DNA from: Bin55 sp964572845
Lineage (GTDB): Bacteria > Pseudomonadota > Gammaproteobacteria > Pseudomonadales > Azotimanducaceae
Assembly: GCA_964572845.1 (NCBI GenBank)
Contig: CAZNFX010000006.1
Span: 194,750 to 258,749, forward strand
Direction of reading: 5' to 3'
DNA length: 64,000 nt
Positions 34,401-42,598 of this stretch are shown one piece after another. How positions within the stretch are numbered: position 1 is the first letter of the stretch; every line of letters starts with the position of its first letter. A program made the position numbers and the translations under genes. The notes under the pieces were generated by a model that did no database searches, was not told the DNA's origin, and saw only the letters and a program-made list of their open reading frames with translations.

Positions 34401-34904
34401 ATCGAGAAGCGCCAAGTTGACCACCGAGTGAAGTTGCAGCGTGTCACCGACAGCGATGCTTGAAGTCTTGGCGACCCATCCGAATATTTGTATCAAGAGG
34501 ACGTTCAACACTACGACCACCCACAGCAAACCTGCAATGCCTAGAGCTCGGCCAGTCAGATACTCGAAATTGGTTATCGGCTTTGTGTCCAGCACTTCTG
34601 CGATGCGGTCTCGGTTGTGTTGGTGTATGGCGTCAAACAGCAAGAACAGAGCGGCCATCTGAAACATAAGGAAAAACGACGGATCGATGTTGCCCAATAA
34701 GTACTTGGGAATTCCAGGCCCGTAGGAGGGTGAAGTTGTCGCGGCATAGGCGAAGAAGGAGCACGACAGACCATACCCAACTAAGCAAAACAGCGACAGA
34801 AGGAAGACGACAGTCCAAAACCGAACTTGCCGTCTTGCGGTTCGAACTTCTCCCTTTGCCACGCAGGCGATTTTGGCAGCGGAAGGAACGATGAACATTC
34901 TCAT
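31458..34904 (-). CDS. ABC-2 permease-like / M1-like / golvesin-C fusion protein, paralog 1
   Basis: A 1,148-residue membrane protein. About seven hydrophobic segments lie in residues 30-280, with the loop RDRIAEVLDTKPITNFEYLTG after the second, as in ABC-2 permeases fused to M1 peptidases. The rest should be periplasmic: a beta-rich region, VEVPRNLRTVGGGWRMNSL, LKEHGFPT, a helical region, and a C-terminal golvesin/Xly CBD-like domain with AYGEYRRT and YADAIRW. No HExxH zinc motif is present, so peptidase activity is unlikely. It is the last of three tandem paralogs and its 3' end faces ssrA. The ABC-2/M1 fold is inferred from layout and motifs; the function is unknown. Confidence 0.72.
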   Translation of the reverse strand: MRMFIVPSAAKIACVAKGEVRTARRQVRFWTVVFLLSLFCLVGYGLSCSFFAYAATTSPSYGPGIPKYLLGNIDPSFFLMFQMAALFLLFDAIHQHNRDRIAEVLDTKPITNFEYLTGRALGIAGLLWVVVVLNVLLIQIFGWVAKTSSIAVGDTLQLHSVVNLALLDAPATLLLWCSVVVLLSNLLRMRVLVVAVSLGLMFAGLFLVLESPYSLLAIASPSSNDSLFVSELLPQLASTSVVAIRVGTILIALALIAAGTALLRRKDRQTKVNTVLSLAAVGVGVTFLALGSWSHVAHYDAANQWEVAHHSYSWDQETDLTAITGSVQITRSRLAVDMYVTVQHASTPSNPLVFSFNPSMNIETLELDGRPAKYSFENGLLEVESPNAQAQDMQHTLHIVAQGIPDQRFAYFDSAFDYLREPKVSLQAIALFGEHGSVYDSKYVALMPAVRWYPTPGPISNDFVSTQRGSDYFDVDLSVQLSDKDWQLVAHGATKQGDQPNSYRVSPADPVHEMGLFASNFESASIDIGGITFAMHLHEKHKRNLQLLHELEAAVGDQAGQWLERYSGYGLPLPKTVSLVEVPRNLRTVGGGWRMNSLQNMPGIVLLKEHGFPTTRLDLVLDRHVSEEQRPVEELFGWFENYFSNGIGPDSPLFDLAQQSWVHANSASGPHATALDTIVHNLISSLSDEEPHLFNIYSTLHFADTTAISLFEGTEGSVASISNDYLSNIPTIARLRQQYATRTSVWNDLETTGLSDLPSSLGHQRDFELQLLKCREIANALISINDDYAVFQWLADVVKKYRGRNYTLADLIVIADEQEVTVNPTLTSWLSAASLPGYSASPYSTFRIQDDQRGNPQYQTSVSVRNTRGVPGVVNLEYPTEQTWNWTYPYLDDSEAVRIAGNSTKRINLLTSYEVRSVYVNPRLSLNRSRIGLTKASSRSVEHANLAPAPFEADDSWNPRIEEGIVVDDLDPSFNVSQTPPRMGRPSRVGIVAWVRLPQLEGEMDRGLPIGGHYLFEWHTPRGVWIRNSEPRAYGEYRRTSALVWVREASPQAVFTAEIPESTQWQLEYHAPVSLSDRWYRGLKYKLLVANGTESTNIELHADTWKVGWNVVGEFGLDKGAVRVELLGTSQPGPLYADAIRWTKVEEN

Positions 34905-34973
34905 GGGCTCTGTATCGGCATCACGCCTTAGAGTTCGGCAATATTCGTGCCAGTGGGCTCCAGCAGTGGCTGG

Positions 34974-37900
34974 TTACGGTTGGTCTGCTCTAGTCCACCG
35001 TATTGCGTCAGCGTATACGTAACCCGGTTTTGATGTGGCAGCAATTTCCACACTGATCGAGCCCTCAGACAGGCCGAACTCGCCGATTCGATTCCAACCC
35101 GTTACTTTGGAGCCAAGGTCAAATTCACGTTGCCATTGCTCATTGTCGTTGAATATCTTGAATTGCCATTGGACATCGACGTTAGGACTGGGTCGCCATG
35201 CTCTGGGTACATGAAAGGAAAGCGTCCACTTGGCAGGCTCAGGCAGCTTTGCTGTAAAGCGTGCGGTGTGCATTCTCCCTTGGATCCATGCCTGTGCCAC
35301 CGTCTTTCGATACCTGCCGTATGCAGAACTCTCAATAATTCGCCCCCATGTACCGCGAGCCACGCGAAATTCTGGTATACGTGACCAATAGGTCCCCAGA
35401 AATGGGAGGCCAGCATCCAGTTCTAGCTGAAGTCGTGGCGGTGCAAACCATCCAACCGGCCCAAGGGGCCTGGGTTGCGTCAGATTGGGAGCTGGCTGAA
35501 AGACTTCGAAACTTGGATCGAGATCGTCGACGATAATGCCGGGCTCCAAGTTGGGTTCCCAGTCGCTTGGCTCGGCGAAAGGAGGAGGTTCGACGTCGCG
35601 AAGATCGCCAACAGTCGAGGAGGACTTTCTCAAGCTGATCGCGCCTCGATTTAGGGAGAGACCGGACAGCAATCGAGCTGTTCGAACTTCGTAGGTCGTT
35701 ATGAGGTTGATTTGTCTTGAAGTCTCCGCATCAATGTGAGCTCCATTTGATTGCGTGTAGTAGGGAAACGTCCAGTCCCATGTCTCTTCGGTTGGATATT
35801 GCAATCGCACAAATCCGCCCACCGGCTCCATGTTTCTAACTGTCACGCTTGTCTTGTACTGAGGGTTTCCCTCACCATCGTCCGCAATTCGGTCAACCTG
35901 CATTCGCGACACTACATAGCCAGGAAGTGAAGTGCCAGTGATCCAGTCAGTAAGGAACGGTTCGACTATCAATTCATGCTCTTCAGCGAGCTCCAGCATG
36001 TCGCGATATGTATAGTTGGTTCCGGCAAAAATCGTTCGTACGCTGGAAAGCCATCTGAACACCTTTTCTTCGCCATTGAGCGACAGCAATGCTCTAGCGA
36101 TTTCGTTGCTCTTGAACAAGACAAACTCAAGGTTGCGTTGGTTGTCTTCGGTGGGCAAATCCGCATAACCCAACTTCTCGGCGTAGTCCCACACCGAGGC
36201 ACGTAGCCCATATTGGTCAACGAAGGATTGAATTGGGGAGGGTACCGGTCGGTTGTTTAGGACAGTTCCGGAGAATTCTCCCGGTACGGAGGGATTTACG
36301 CCTGTCATGTGGGCTATGTGAGTACTCGAGTAGATCGAAAAAAACTGATGCGGATTGGGTGAGAGTGTCGCGATGAGCGACCGAGCGATTTGGTCAAGGG
36401 CCTCCGAGTACTCTCCAGTGGCGGAGGTGACGTCAGACCAGAGTGCGTTCGGCAGACTGACCCACAGATTGTCGGTTTCCAGCCCTCGTGCCAAGTATTG
36501 AACTATTAGGTTCGACTGGCTTGCTCGGAGTTGCTCCCAGTCGTTGATGCGTTCCTCAAGACGAGCAAGACCTAGAGTCAATGGCGCAGTAGGAAAGCCG
36601 TGTTCTTTAACAAGCACGACTCCTGGAAGCGTCGCAACAGAGTCCATCCGCCAACCTCCACCCACTGTCCGTAGCTGTCTAGGAACTTCGACAAATGACA
36701 TGGATTGTTGAGGCAGTGTCAGACCGTGGATGCGGTAGCTTCGGAGCCAGTTTTCCAATTCACTCTGTAGTGTCTCCTGGTAATCTCCAAGCCAGGCTAG
36801 GTTGGGCGCGTGGCTCCTGTGAATGTACATCGCAACAACCGCGCCATCGACTTCAGCAGCTACCCGTAGGAATGCCGACGCGAACAAACCGATTTCGCGC
36901 AATGGTGTCTGAGAAGTGACCTTGTAAGTCGAATCTTCCTCGCTTTGACGGGTCGTTAGCCCGGTTCCCACTAATGAGAAATCCGAAGGTGTGACCTTGA
37001 CAGCCAAATCGACTTCGAAATAGTCCGAACCACGTTGCTGATTCGCAAGTTGCCCGTTAATGGGGCTAGGAACTGGGTACCAGCAAACGCTTGGCATCAA
37101 TGCAATGTATTGCGAAGTGAACAGGGAGCCTTCCCTTCCAAACAGCAAAGTGCTCCGGATGGGGACATTTGGATCGGTCGTGTAGTTCACAGCACTGTCA
37201 AGATATGCAAACCGAGGATTGGGCCGGCCACCAGCTATGATCCTCAATGTATGAACAGCGTTCGCTGCCAACGGGCTGGTTGCATTGATTTGCAAAAGCC
37301 CATTCTGAAACGTGTGGTTCGTCTTTGTGCCATTCAATTCCAGTTTCTGAATGGCCATTGCCGGGTTGAAGGCAAAGACCAAGGATTCAGAATTGCTGGA
37401 GTCAGTTGCGAATTCCAAATTCAGGTCGATTTCAAGATGGGACCCATGGTTGAGTAGCACAGTGCCGGAAATACTCTTCATATCCACCGGCCTATCTTCT
37501 CTTGCCGAGGCGTGAAAGTCCTGCCACTTCGTGAGTTGTCCGATTTCACCAAAGACCATTGCACTTGCCACTCCATAAATTGCTAGGCAAGCAACGAGTG
37601 CCAGCGCAGCGACCGCATGAGAATTCTGAGGGGTTGGGGCATCCTGCCGCTTAAGCCATGCAGCTGCCAGCATGACGAAAACAAATGCAAGAATGAGAGT
37701 GGCCAATCGAGCGAGCAAAGTAGGAATTGCAACCAATTCGGGCACCAAGTCCGATATGAAGAGTGCGTCGTTCGAAGAGGGTGAAACTAGCCGCAATAGC
37801 GAATATGGCGATTTGATGGTCAAAAAGAACCAAAGGAACATAAAGCTCGCGGTCACCGCGAAAGCAACGATTCTCAATCGCAATGCACTGCTCAGGAACA

Positions 37901-38429
37901 CTGTGAATGCGCACCAGAACAGAAGAGTTACCGGCGCATCGAGAACGATGAGATTGACAATCGAACCAACGTCAATGGGTTCGGCGAACTCGAACCCGCC
38001 AATTACCGCAATCAGCCCAATTGTGCTCGGGATGAGAATGACGATCGCCACTAGCAGCCAAATTGCTGCCGTTGTCGCGATTACACGACCAGTCAATAGC
38101 TCGAAGTTCGAGACGGGTTTTGCATCCAAGACTTCCGCGATTTGATTGCTTTGATGACGTTGTGCTGCGTCGAATACAAGAAATAGTGCGGCCAGCTGAA
38201 AGATCAGGAAAAAGGACGGATCGATGTTCTCCAATAGGTACTTTGGAGTGGCTGCGCCAAATGTTGGCGAATACGGAGCAGCAAACACCAAAATCGTGCA
38301 TGACATTGCATACGCGACGAGGGCAGCTAGAGGAAGCAGGATTCGTAGAATCTTGAACCTCGTTAGCCGAATAATTGCCCCAAATTCTGCTCGAGCTGCG
38401 GCAAGAATTCTGCTAACTAAGTTGCCCAA
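34974..38429 (-). CDS. ABC-2 permease-like / M1-like / golvesin-C fusion protein, paralog 2
   Basis: A 1,151-residue paralog of the genes on both sides, colinear throughout. Hydrophobic segments fill about residues 27-290 and include SNQIAEVLDAKPVSNFELLTG. The periplasmic part has VEVPRQLRTVGGGWRMDSV, VKEHGFPT, PSFEVFQPAP and the C-terminal YVYADAIRW signature. No HExxH is seen. The start is a TTG at 38429 preceded by GGAA at a spacing of 5; the next in-frame ATG lies inside the first membrane segment, so the TTG is preferred. It is 69 bases upstream of paralog 1 and 144 bases downstream of paralog 3, consistent with one operon. Confidence 0.72.
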   Translation of the reverse strand: MGNLVSRILAAARAEFGAIIRLTRFKILRILLPLAALVAYAMSCTILVFAAPYSPTFGAATPKYLLENIDPSFFLIFQLAALFLVFDAAQRHQSNQIAEVLDAKPVSNFELLTGRVIATTAAIWLLVAIVILIPSTIGLIAVIGGFEFAEPIDVGSIVNLIVLDAPVTLLFWCAFTVFLSSALRLRIVAFAVTASFMFLWFFLTIKSPYSLLRLVSPSSNDALFISDLVPELVAIPTLLARLATLILAFVFVMLAAAWLKRQDAPTPQNSHAVAALALVACLAIYGVASAMVFGEIGQLTKWQDFHASAREDRPVDMKSISGTVLLNHGSHLEIDLNLEFATDSSNSESLVFAFNPAMAIQKLELNGTKTNHTFQNGLLQINATSPLAANAVHTLRIIAGGRPNPRFAYLDSAVNYTTDPNVPIRSTLLFGREGSLFTSQYIALMPSVCWYPVPSPINGQLANQQRGSDYFEVDLAVKVTPSDFSLVGTGLTTRQSEEDSTYKVTSQTPLREIGLFASAFLRVAAEVDGAVVAMYIHRSHAPNLAWLGDYQETLQSELENWLRSYRIHGLTLPQQSMSFVEVPRQLRTVGGGWRMDSVATLPGVVLVKEHGFPTAPLTLGLARLEERINDWEQLRASQSNLIVQYLARGLETDNLWVSLPNALWSDVTSATGEYSEALDQIARSLIATLSPNPHQFFSIYSSTHIAHMTGVNPSVPGEFSGTVLNNRPVPSPIQSFVDQYGLRASVWDYAEKLGYADLPTEDNQRNLEFVLFKSNEIARALLSLNGEEKVFRWLSSVRTIFAGTNYTYRDMLELAEEHELIVEPFLTDWITGTSLPGYVVSRMQVDRIADDGEGNPQYKTSVTVRNMEPVGGFVRLQYPTEETWDWTFPYYTQSNGAHIDAETSRQINLITTYEVRTARLLSGLSLNRGAISLRKSSSTVGDLRDVEPPPFAEPSDWEPNLEPGIIVDDLDPSFEVFQPAPNLTQPRPLGPVGWFAPPRLQLELDAGLPFLGTYWSRIPEFRVARGTWGRIIESSAYGRYRKTVAQAWIQGRMHTARFTAKLPEPAKWTLSFHVPRAWRPSPNVDVQWQFKIFNDNEQWQREFDLGSKVTGWNRIGEFGLSEGSISVEIAATSKPGYVYADAIRWTRADQP

Positions 38430-38573
38430 TGAAGTTCCCGCAGCCTGTTCTGATTCTTGCCTAGTCTAACCTTGGTGTGCAACGATTTTGAGTGTAACCT
38501 TGAATGACACGCCGATTGGGCGATTTGGTCAAACGGATCGTCCGGGAATCTTGCAGATTTAAAGCCACGGGAG

Positions 38574-41500
38574 CTAAGAATCGTCAGCCTTGCTCCATCG
38601 GATTGCGTCCGCATGTACAAATCCAAACCCTGACGCTTCAACGAGCTCCACCCTGACCCTTCCCTCTGTCAATGGGAATTGGTCGACTTTCTGCCATCCT
38701 AGGTCTTGTGATTTTGCGACGAGTTCGACATCGTATGAACTACTGCCGTTAGTTATGACAAGCTTGTACGCCATCTCGTGGCCAAGTCTTCGCTGGAATA
38801 TTCCTGGCGGGATGTGGTAGTCAAGTGTCCATAGCGATGAATCTTGCGTCGCGGATTCAAACGTCACTCTAGGAAATTTCTGCAGTCCATCGTTCCAAAG
38901 GCTGGTGGAGGTTCTACGATACTTGCCATAGGCACCATCGATGGCAACGCGATTCCACATGCCTCTACCCTGGTAAGTTAGTTGCCAAGAGTCGTCTCGG
39001 TCCCAACTGAGTAATCCATCTTCAAGCTCGATTTCCAATTTATGCTCGCTAAACCAATCGAAGGGCCCAAGATTGGCCGTCTGCTTGACCCTTGGGACCT
39101 CCTGAAGTACCGTGAAACCTGGGTCAAGATCATCGACAACGATTCCTATCTCCACGGGAGCCCATTCACTGTCCTCGACGGTGGGAGCAGGCGCGTCGCT
39201 CAAGTATTCTGGAACAGACTCGAACTGGGACCATAGCAACATTGGTTGTCGGTTGAGCGAAAGATGAGGTTCAATTCTCACTCGGTTTAGGGAGTGTGAC
39301 TCCACCAGATTGAATTGTTTTGCTGAATTGCCCGCTATTCGCGAGAATCCTGCCATTGGTCGTGGTGAAGATTGATCGTAGTAGTGCAAAGTGATGAATC
39401 CTGCAACTGGCTCCATGTTTCTCACTACAATCGATGTCTGGTAGCGTGGATTGCCTTGCTCGTCATCTGCAATGCGTTTTAGATCGATCAGTTTGGCTGA
39501 GTACGCAGGCAACTGAGATTCGTCCAACCAATCAGTCAAGAACGGGTCGACGACTACTTCATGCTCATCCGCGACTTGGATGAGATCGTTGTAGGTGTAG
39601 CTTTGCCCAGCAAATCGCAGACGTACGTCGGCAAGCCAACCTAGGATCTTCTCAGTAGTGTTTGCATAGTGCATTGCTGTCGCAATTGCATTGGTTTTGT
39701 TCAGCACCAGTTCAAGATCTTCCTGATTGTCGGCTTGGGAAGGCAACTGGGAGAATCCAGTTTGTTCAATGCCATTCCATATCGACTGGCGCTGTCCGTA
39801 ATTCACTTCGGACTCTCGAACCTCAAAGTACCAGGGCGCCCAACCGTCAGGATCGGCCCCATAGGTCAACGTGTAAGGGCTAACGGCAGTGGTGTTAGCT
39901 ACATGCAACGTGGAATAGATCGAGAAGAACTGTTGTGGTGTTTTTGCACGGGTCGAAATCAATGCGCACACAATTTGGTCCAAGACTTCGGCGTGTCTGC
40001 CGCTGGCGGATGTTACATGTGACCATAGGTGCTCAGGAACTGTCGTCCACAGGTTGTCGACGCCAACGCCCATTTCGAAGAATCGAGACAAGAGATTTAC
40101 CTGCGTTTCAGGGAAATCATCCGGTTCTGCTTCGCGTTTAGCAAATCGGATTGCAAGATTGAAATTGGTTCTGGGAAATGCCTGTTCCTTCATCAATGCG
40201 ATTCCAGGCAAGGAGCTCATGTTGTCCATTCGCCACCCTCCTCCTACAGTACGCAACCGATTCGGCACCTCTACAAACGCAATTCTCTTGTGAGGGATGG
40301 TCAGGTTGTGATCTGAGTAGGGTTGTAGCCATTCTTTTGCTTCGGTTATGAACGTTTCTTCGATGCCCTTCACAAGGTTTAAGTTTTTTGCATGCCGTCT
40401 GTGTAGGTGCATCGAGAAAGTGACACCGTCTATGTCGACAGACGCGCTCTTGTAGTCTGCTGCGAACAGACCGATCTCTGGAACTGGTACCTCCGAGTTC
40501 ATTCGGTATACCGAAGCATTGTCGTCAATTTGGTTGGTTATTCCCGTACCAATCAAACGCAGGCTTTCATTGGAAAGTCTGACGGACAAATCCACATTGA
40601 AGAAGTCTCTTCCACGTTGAGTCGACACAAAGTCTCCGCGTACCGGTCCGGGTACGGGATACCAATAGACATCTGGCATCAGAACCACGAAGTTGGATCG
40701 GAAAACAGAACCATCCCTGCCTAGGATTCGAACCGACCTGATCGGCACGCTCGAGTCTGTCATATAGTCGACAGCACTATCGAAGTATGCGAAGCGGGGA
40801 TCAGGTATGCCGTGTGCTACAACATGCAGCACATGCTGAGAACCAAGATCTTGCGTATTTTGGACGTCTATTTCGATCAAACCATCCCGGAAGGTGTAGT
40901 TCATTGTTTGACCATCGAGTTCCAACTTGTCAATGGCCATGCCAGGATTGAACGTGAATACCAGTAGATCCAGTGGACGGTCGTCGACGTTCAATGTGAG
41001 ACTCAGGTCGATATCAAGCCGTTTTCCTGGATTGATTTGAACTGTGCCCGAAATCTCATCCACTTCTATTGGGTCATTCCAAACGTATGAGCTGTGAGCT
41101 TGATGCCACTTTGCGGTTTTTGCGAAGTTGCTTACGACGTCCGTTGTGCTCAGTGCATACGCTCCCCCGCACAGCCCTATGGCAATCAAGACGGTCGAGA
41201 AGCGCACGACCGGCGAGGAGCCATCGCGACGCTGCATGGCGATCGCGGCGACAACAGTGAGTGCAATCGCTCCTAGCACTGTAGCAAGACGCACAGCAAG
41301 GGTCTGCCACGATGGAAAGTCTGGAACCAAATCCGAGACAAAGAGGCTGTCGTTGGATGACGCGGAAACGATGGATAACAGAGAATAGGGGACGTCAAGA
41401 ACCAGAAAGAACCACGCAAACATTCCTGCGAGCCCTACCACTATGGTGAGTATTCGTACGCGCAGCACCACACTGAGAAAAACGATTGCGGAACTCCAGA

Positions 41501-42011
41501 CCAACAAGGTGGCAGGTGCATCAATCAGCAGGAGATTTATGATCGAGTGCAATTGAATGGGCTCGACATAGTTAAAGTTGAACGCGTTTGCCACAACCCC
41601 AAAGCACTGCATTGCAAGTACATTCACAGTTGCAACGAGCCAGAGCAAGAAGGCGGTGCCCAAGACCCTTCCCGTCAGGTACTCGAGGTTGGAAACAGGT
41701 TTTGAGTCGAGAACTTCGTCGATGCGATTTCTTGTGTGCTGATTTGCTGAGTCGAAGAGCAGGAGAAGGGCGGCCATTTGGAACGCCAAGAAAAACGTTG
41801 GATCTATACCTCCTAGCAGGTAGAGTGGAGTTGCTGCTCCCATCGATGGAGAATACGGTGCTGTGAAACTCAAGATCAAGCACGACAGGCCATAACCAGC
41901 GAGCGAAATCACGGAGAGTACGACCACAACGGTCCAAAATCGGACCAATCTACGGGACGTTCGCATTTCGGCCGCGGCCACATTGAGGATTGTCGTTAGC
42001 TGCAAGTTCAT
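38574..42011 (-). CDS. ABC-2 permease-like / M1-like / golvesin-C fusion protein, paralog 3
   Basis: A 1,145-residue paralog and the first gene of the minus-strand trio. The membrane part covers about residues 24-285 with RNRIDEVLDSKPVSNLEYLTG after the second helix. The periplasmic part has VEVPNRLRTVGGGWRMDNM, MKEQAFPR, GIVVDDLDPGFTVLQ and ends with the golvesin-like AYGKYRRT and FVHADAIRW. No HExxH. The ATG at 42011 follows AAGGCGG. All three proteins share domain order and length, so they arose by duplication. No ABC ATPase gene is adjacent on either side, which is unusual for ABC-2-like permeases. Confidence 0.72.
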   Translation of the reverse strand: MNLQLTTILNVAAAEMRTSRRLVRFWTVVVVLSVISLAGYGLSCLILSFTAPYSPSMGAATPLYLLGGIDPTFFLAFQMAALLLLFDSANQHTRNRIDEVLDSKPVSNLEYLTGRVLGTAFLLWLVATVNVLAMQCFGVVANAFNFNYVEPIQLHSIINLLLIDAPATLLVWSSAIVFLSVVLRVRILTIVVGLAGMFAWFFLVLDVPYSLLSIVSASSNDSLFVSDLVPDFPSWQTLAVRLATVLGAIALTVVAAIAMQRRDGSSPVVRFSTVLIAIGLCGGAYALSTTDVVSNFAKTAKWHQAHSSYVWNDPIEVDEISGTVQINPGKRLDIDLSLTLNVDDRPLDLLVFTFNPGMAIDKLELDGQTMNYTFRDGLIEIDVQNTQDLGSQHVLHVVAHGIPDPRFAYFDSAVDYMTDSSVPIRSVRILGRDGSVFRSNFVVLMPDVYWYPVPGPVRGDFVSTQRGRDFFNVDLSVRLSNESLRLIGTGITNQIDDNASVYRMNSEVPVPEIGLFAADYKSASVDIDGVTFSMHLHRRHAKNLNLVKGIEETFITEAKEWLQPYSDHNLTIPHKRIAFVEVPNRLRTVGGGWRMDNMSSLPGIALMKEQAFPRTNFNLAIRFAKREAEPDDFPETQVNLLSRFFEMGVGVDNLWTTVPEHLWSHVTSASGRHAEVLDQIVCALISTRAKTPQQFFSIYSTLHVANTTAVSPYTLTYGADPDGWAPWYFEVRESEVNYGQRQSIWNGIEQTGFSQLPSQADNQEDLELVLNKTNAIATAMHYANTTEKILGWLADVRLRFAGQSYTYNDLIQVADEHEVVVDPFLTDWLDESQLPAYSAKLIDLKRIADDEQGNPRYQTSIVVRNMEPVAGFITLHYYDQSSPRPMAGFSRIAGNSAKQFNLVESHSLNRVRIEPHLSLNRQPMLLWSQFESVPEYLSDAPAPTVEDSEWAPVEIGIVVDDLDPGFTVLQEVPRVKQTANLGPFDWFSEHKLEIELEDGLLSWDRDDSWQLTYQGRGMWNRVAIDGAYGKYRRTSTSLWNDGLQKFPRVTFESATQDSSLWTLDYHIPPGIFQRRLGHEMAYKLVITNGSSSYDVELVAKSQDLGWQKVDQFPLTEGRVRVELVEASGFGFVHADAIRWSKADDS

Positions 42012-42598
42012 TAGCGCCGCCTTTTAGGGGGATTTCTGGGGCTACTCAACAGCATGCAATTCCTGTGCCATTTGGGACCATCATGTTTCTCAATTTCTTA
42101 AGTTATTTGCTCCAATCGTTCCAAATCCCCGCTTGGTTGTGTGGTGCGGTTACTGGTAGCAAATAGCACAGTCATGTTGCGGACTAGAAGCTTAGCAGAT
42201 GTTCTTCAACACCAAACCTAGGTTACTGGCGTAGAGCGTCTAATCACTTACTTTCGATCGCCTCCGCAGAAGCAGAGCCAAAATACTCGACTCTTACGGA
42301 TGAATTGATTGTCACATTCGACCACGGAAAATTCGCAATTTCAGACGGCAAGGCCGTAAGGACCATTAGCTTTGTGGTCTAGTGAAAGCAACCACAAGAG
42401 CAGTGAATTTTGGTCACTAGGCGCACTCTGTTGGCCTTGCTTTCCCACGCCTTGTTAACTATGGTTGTAGCGAGGCGAGATCATTCCGATAGTCATGTGT
42501 TGCGCGCCCAGGTTTCTATTTGTGTCAAGTGCGACTCGACTTGACCGGGAATACCCAAGCGCATAGCATGACGGCAATACATCCAATCGATTGAATTC
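42012..42598. other. 587-base divergent intergenic region between two paralog trios
   Basis: Separates the start of the minus-strand permease-like trio from the start of the plus-strand helical-repeat trio and must hold both promoters. The last part (42540-42596) is repeated upstream of the second helical-repeat gene. I see no convincing ORF, RNA gene or strong sigma-70 promoter in the rest. Confidence 0.5.
42540..42596 (+). repeat. Upstream element copy 1 of duplicated 57-base sequence
   Basis: This stretch directly before the gene at 42599 aligns without gaps to 44999-45055 before the gene at 45067. Shared blocks are CTTGACC, then after 13 variable bases CGCATAGCATG, CGGCA, TCCAA and CGATTGA, in identical spacing. 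It probably travelled with the gene during duplication and may carry its promoter or translation signals. The third gene of the set does not show a clear copy. Confidence 0.7.

Noticed and set aside
31383..42598. Integrative element inserted at ssrA
   Set aside because: No integrase, transposase or repeat of the ssrA end was seen, so I did not call a mobile element.
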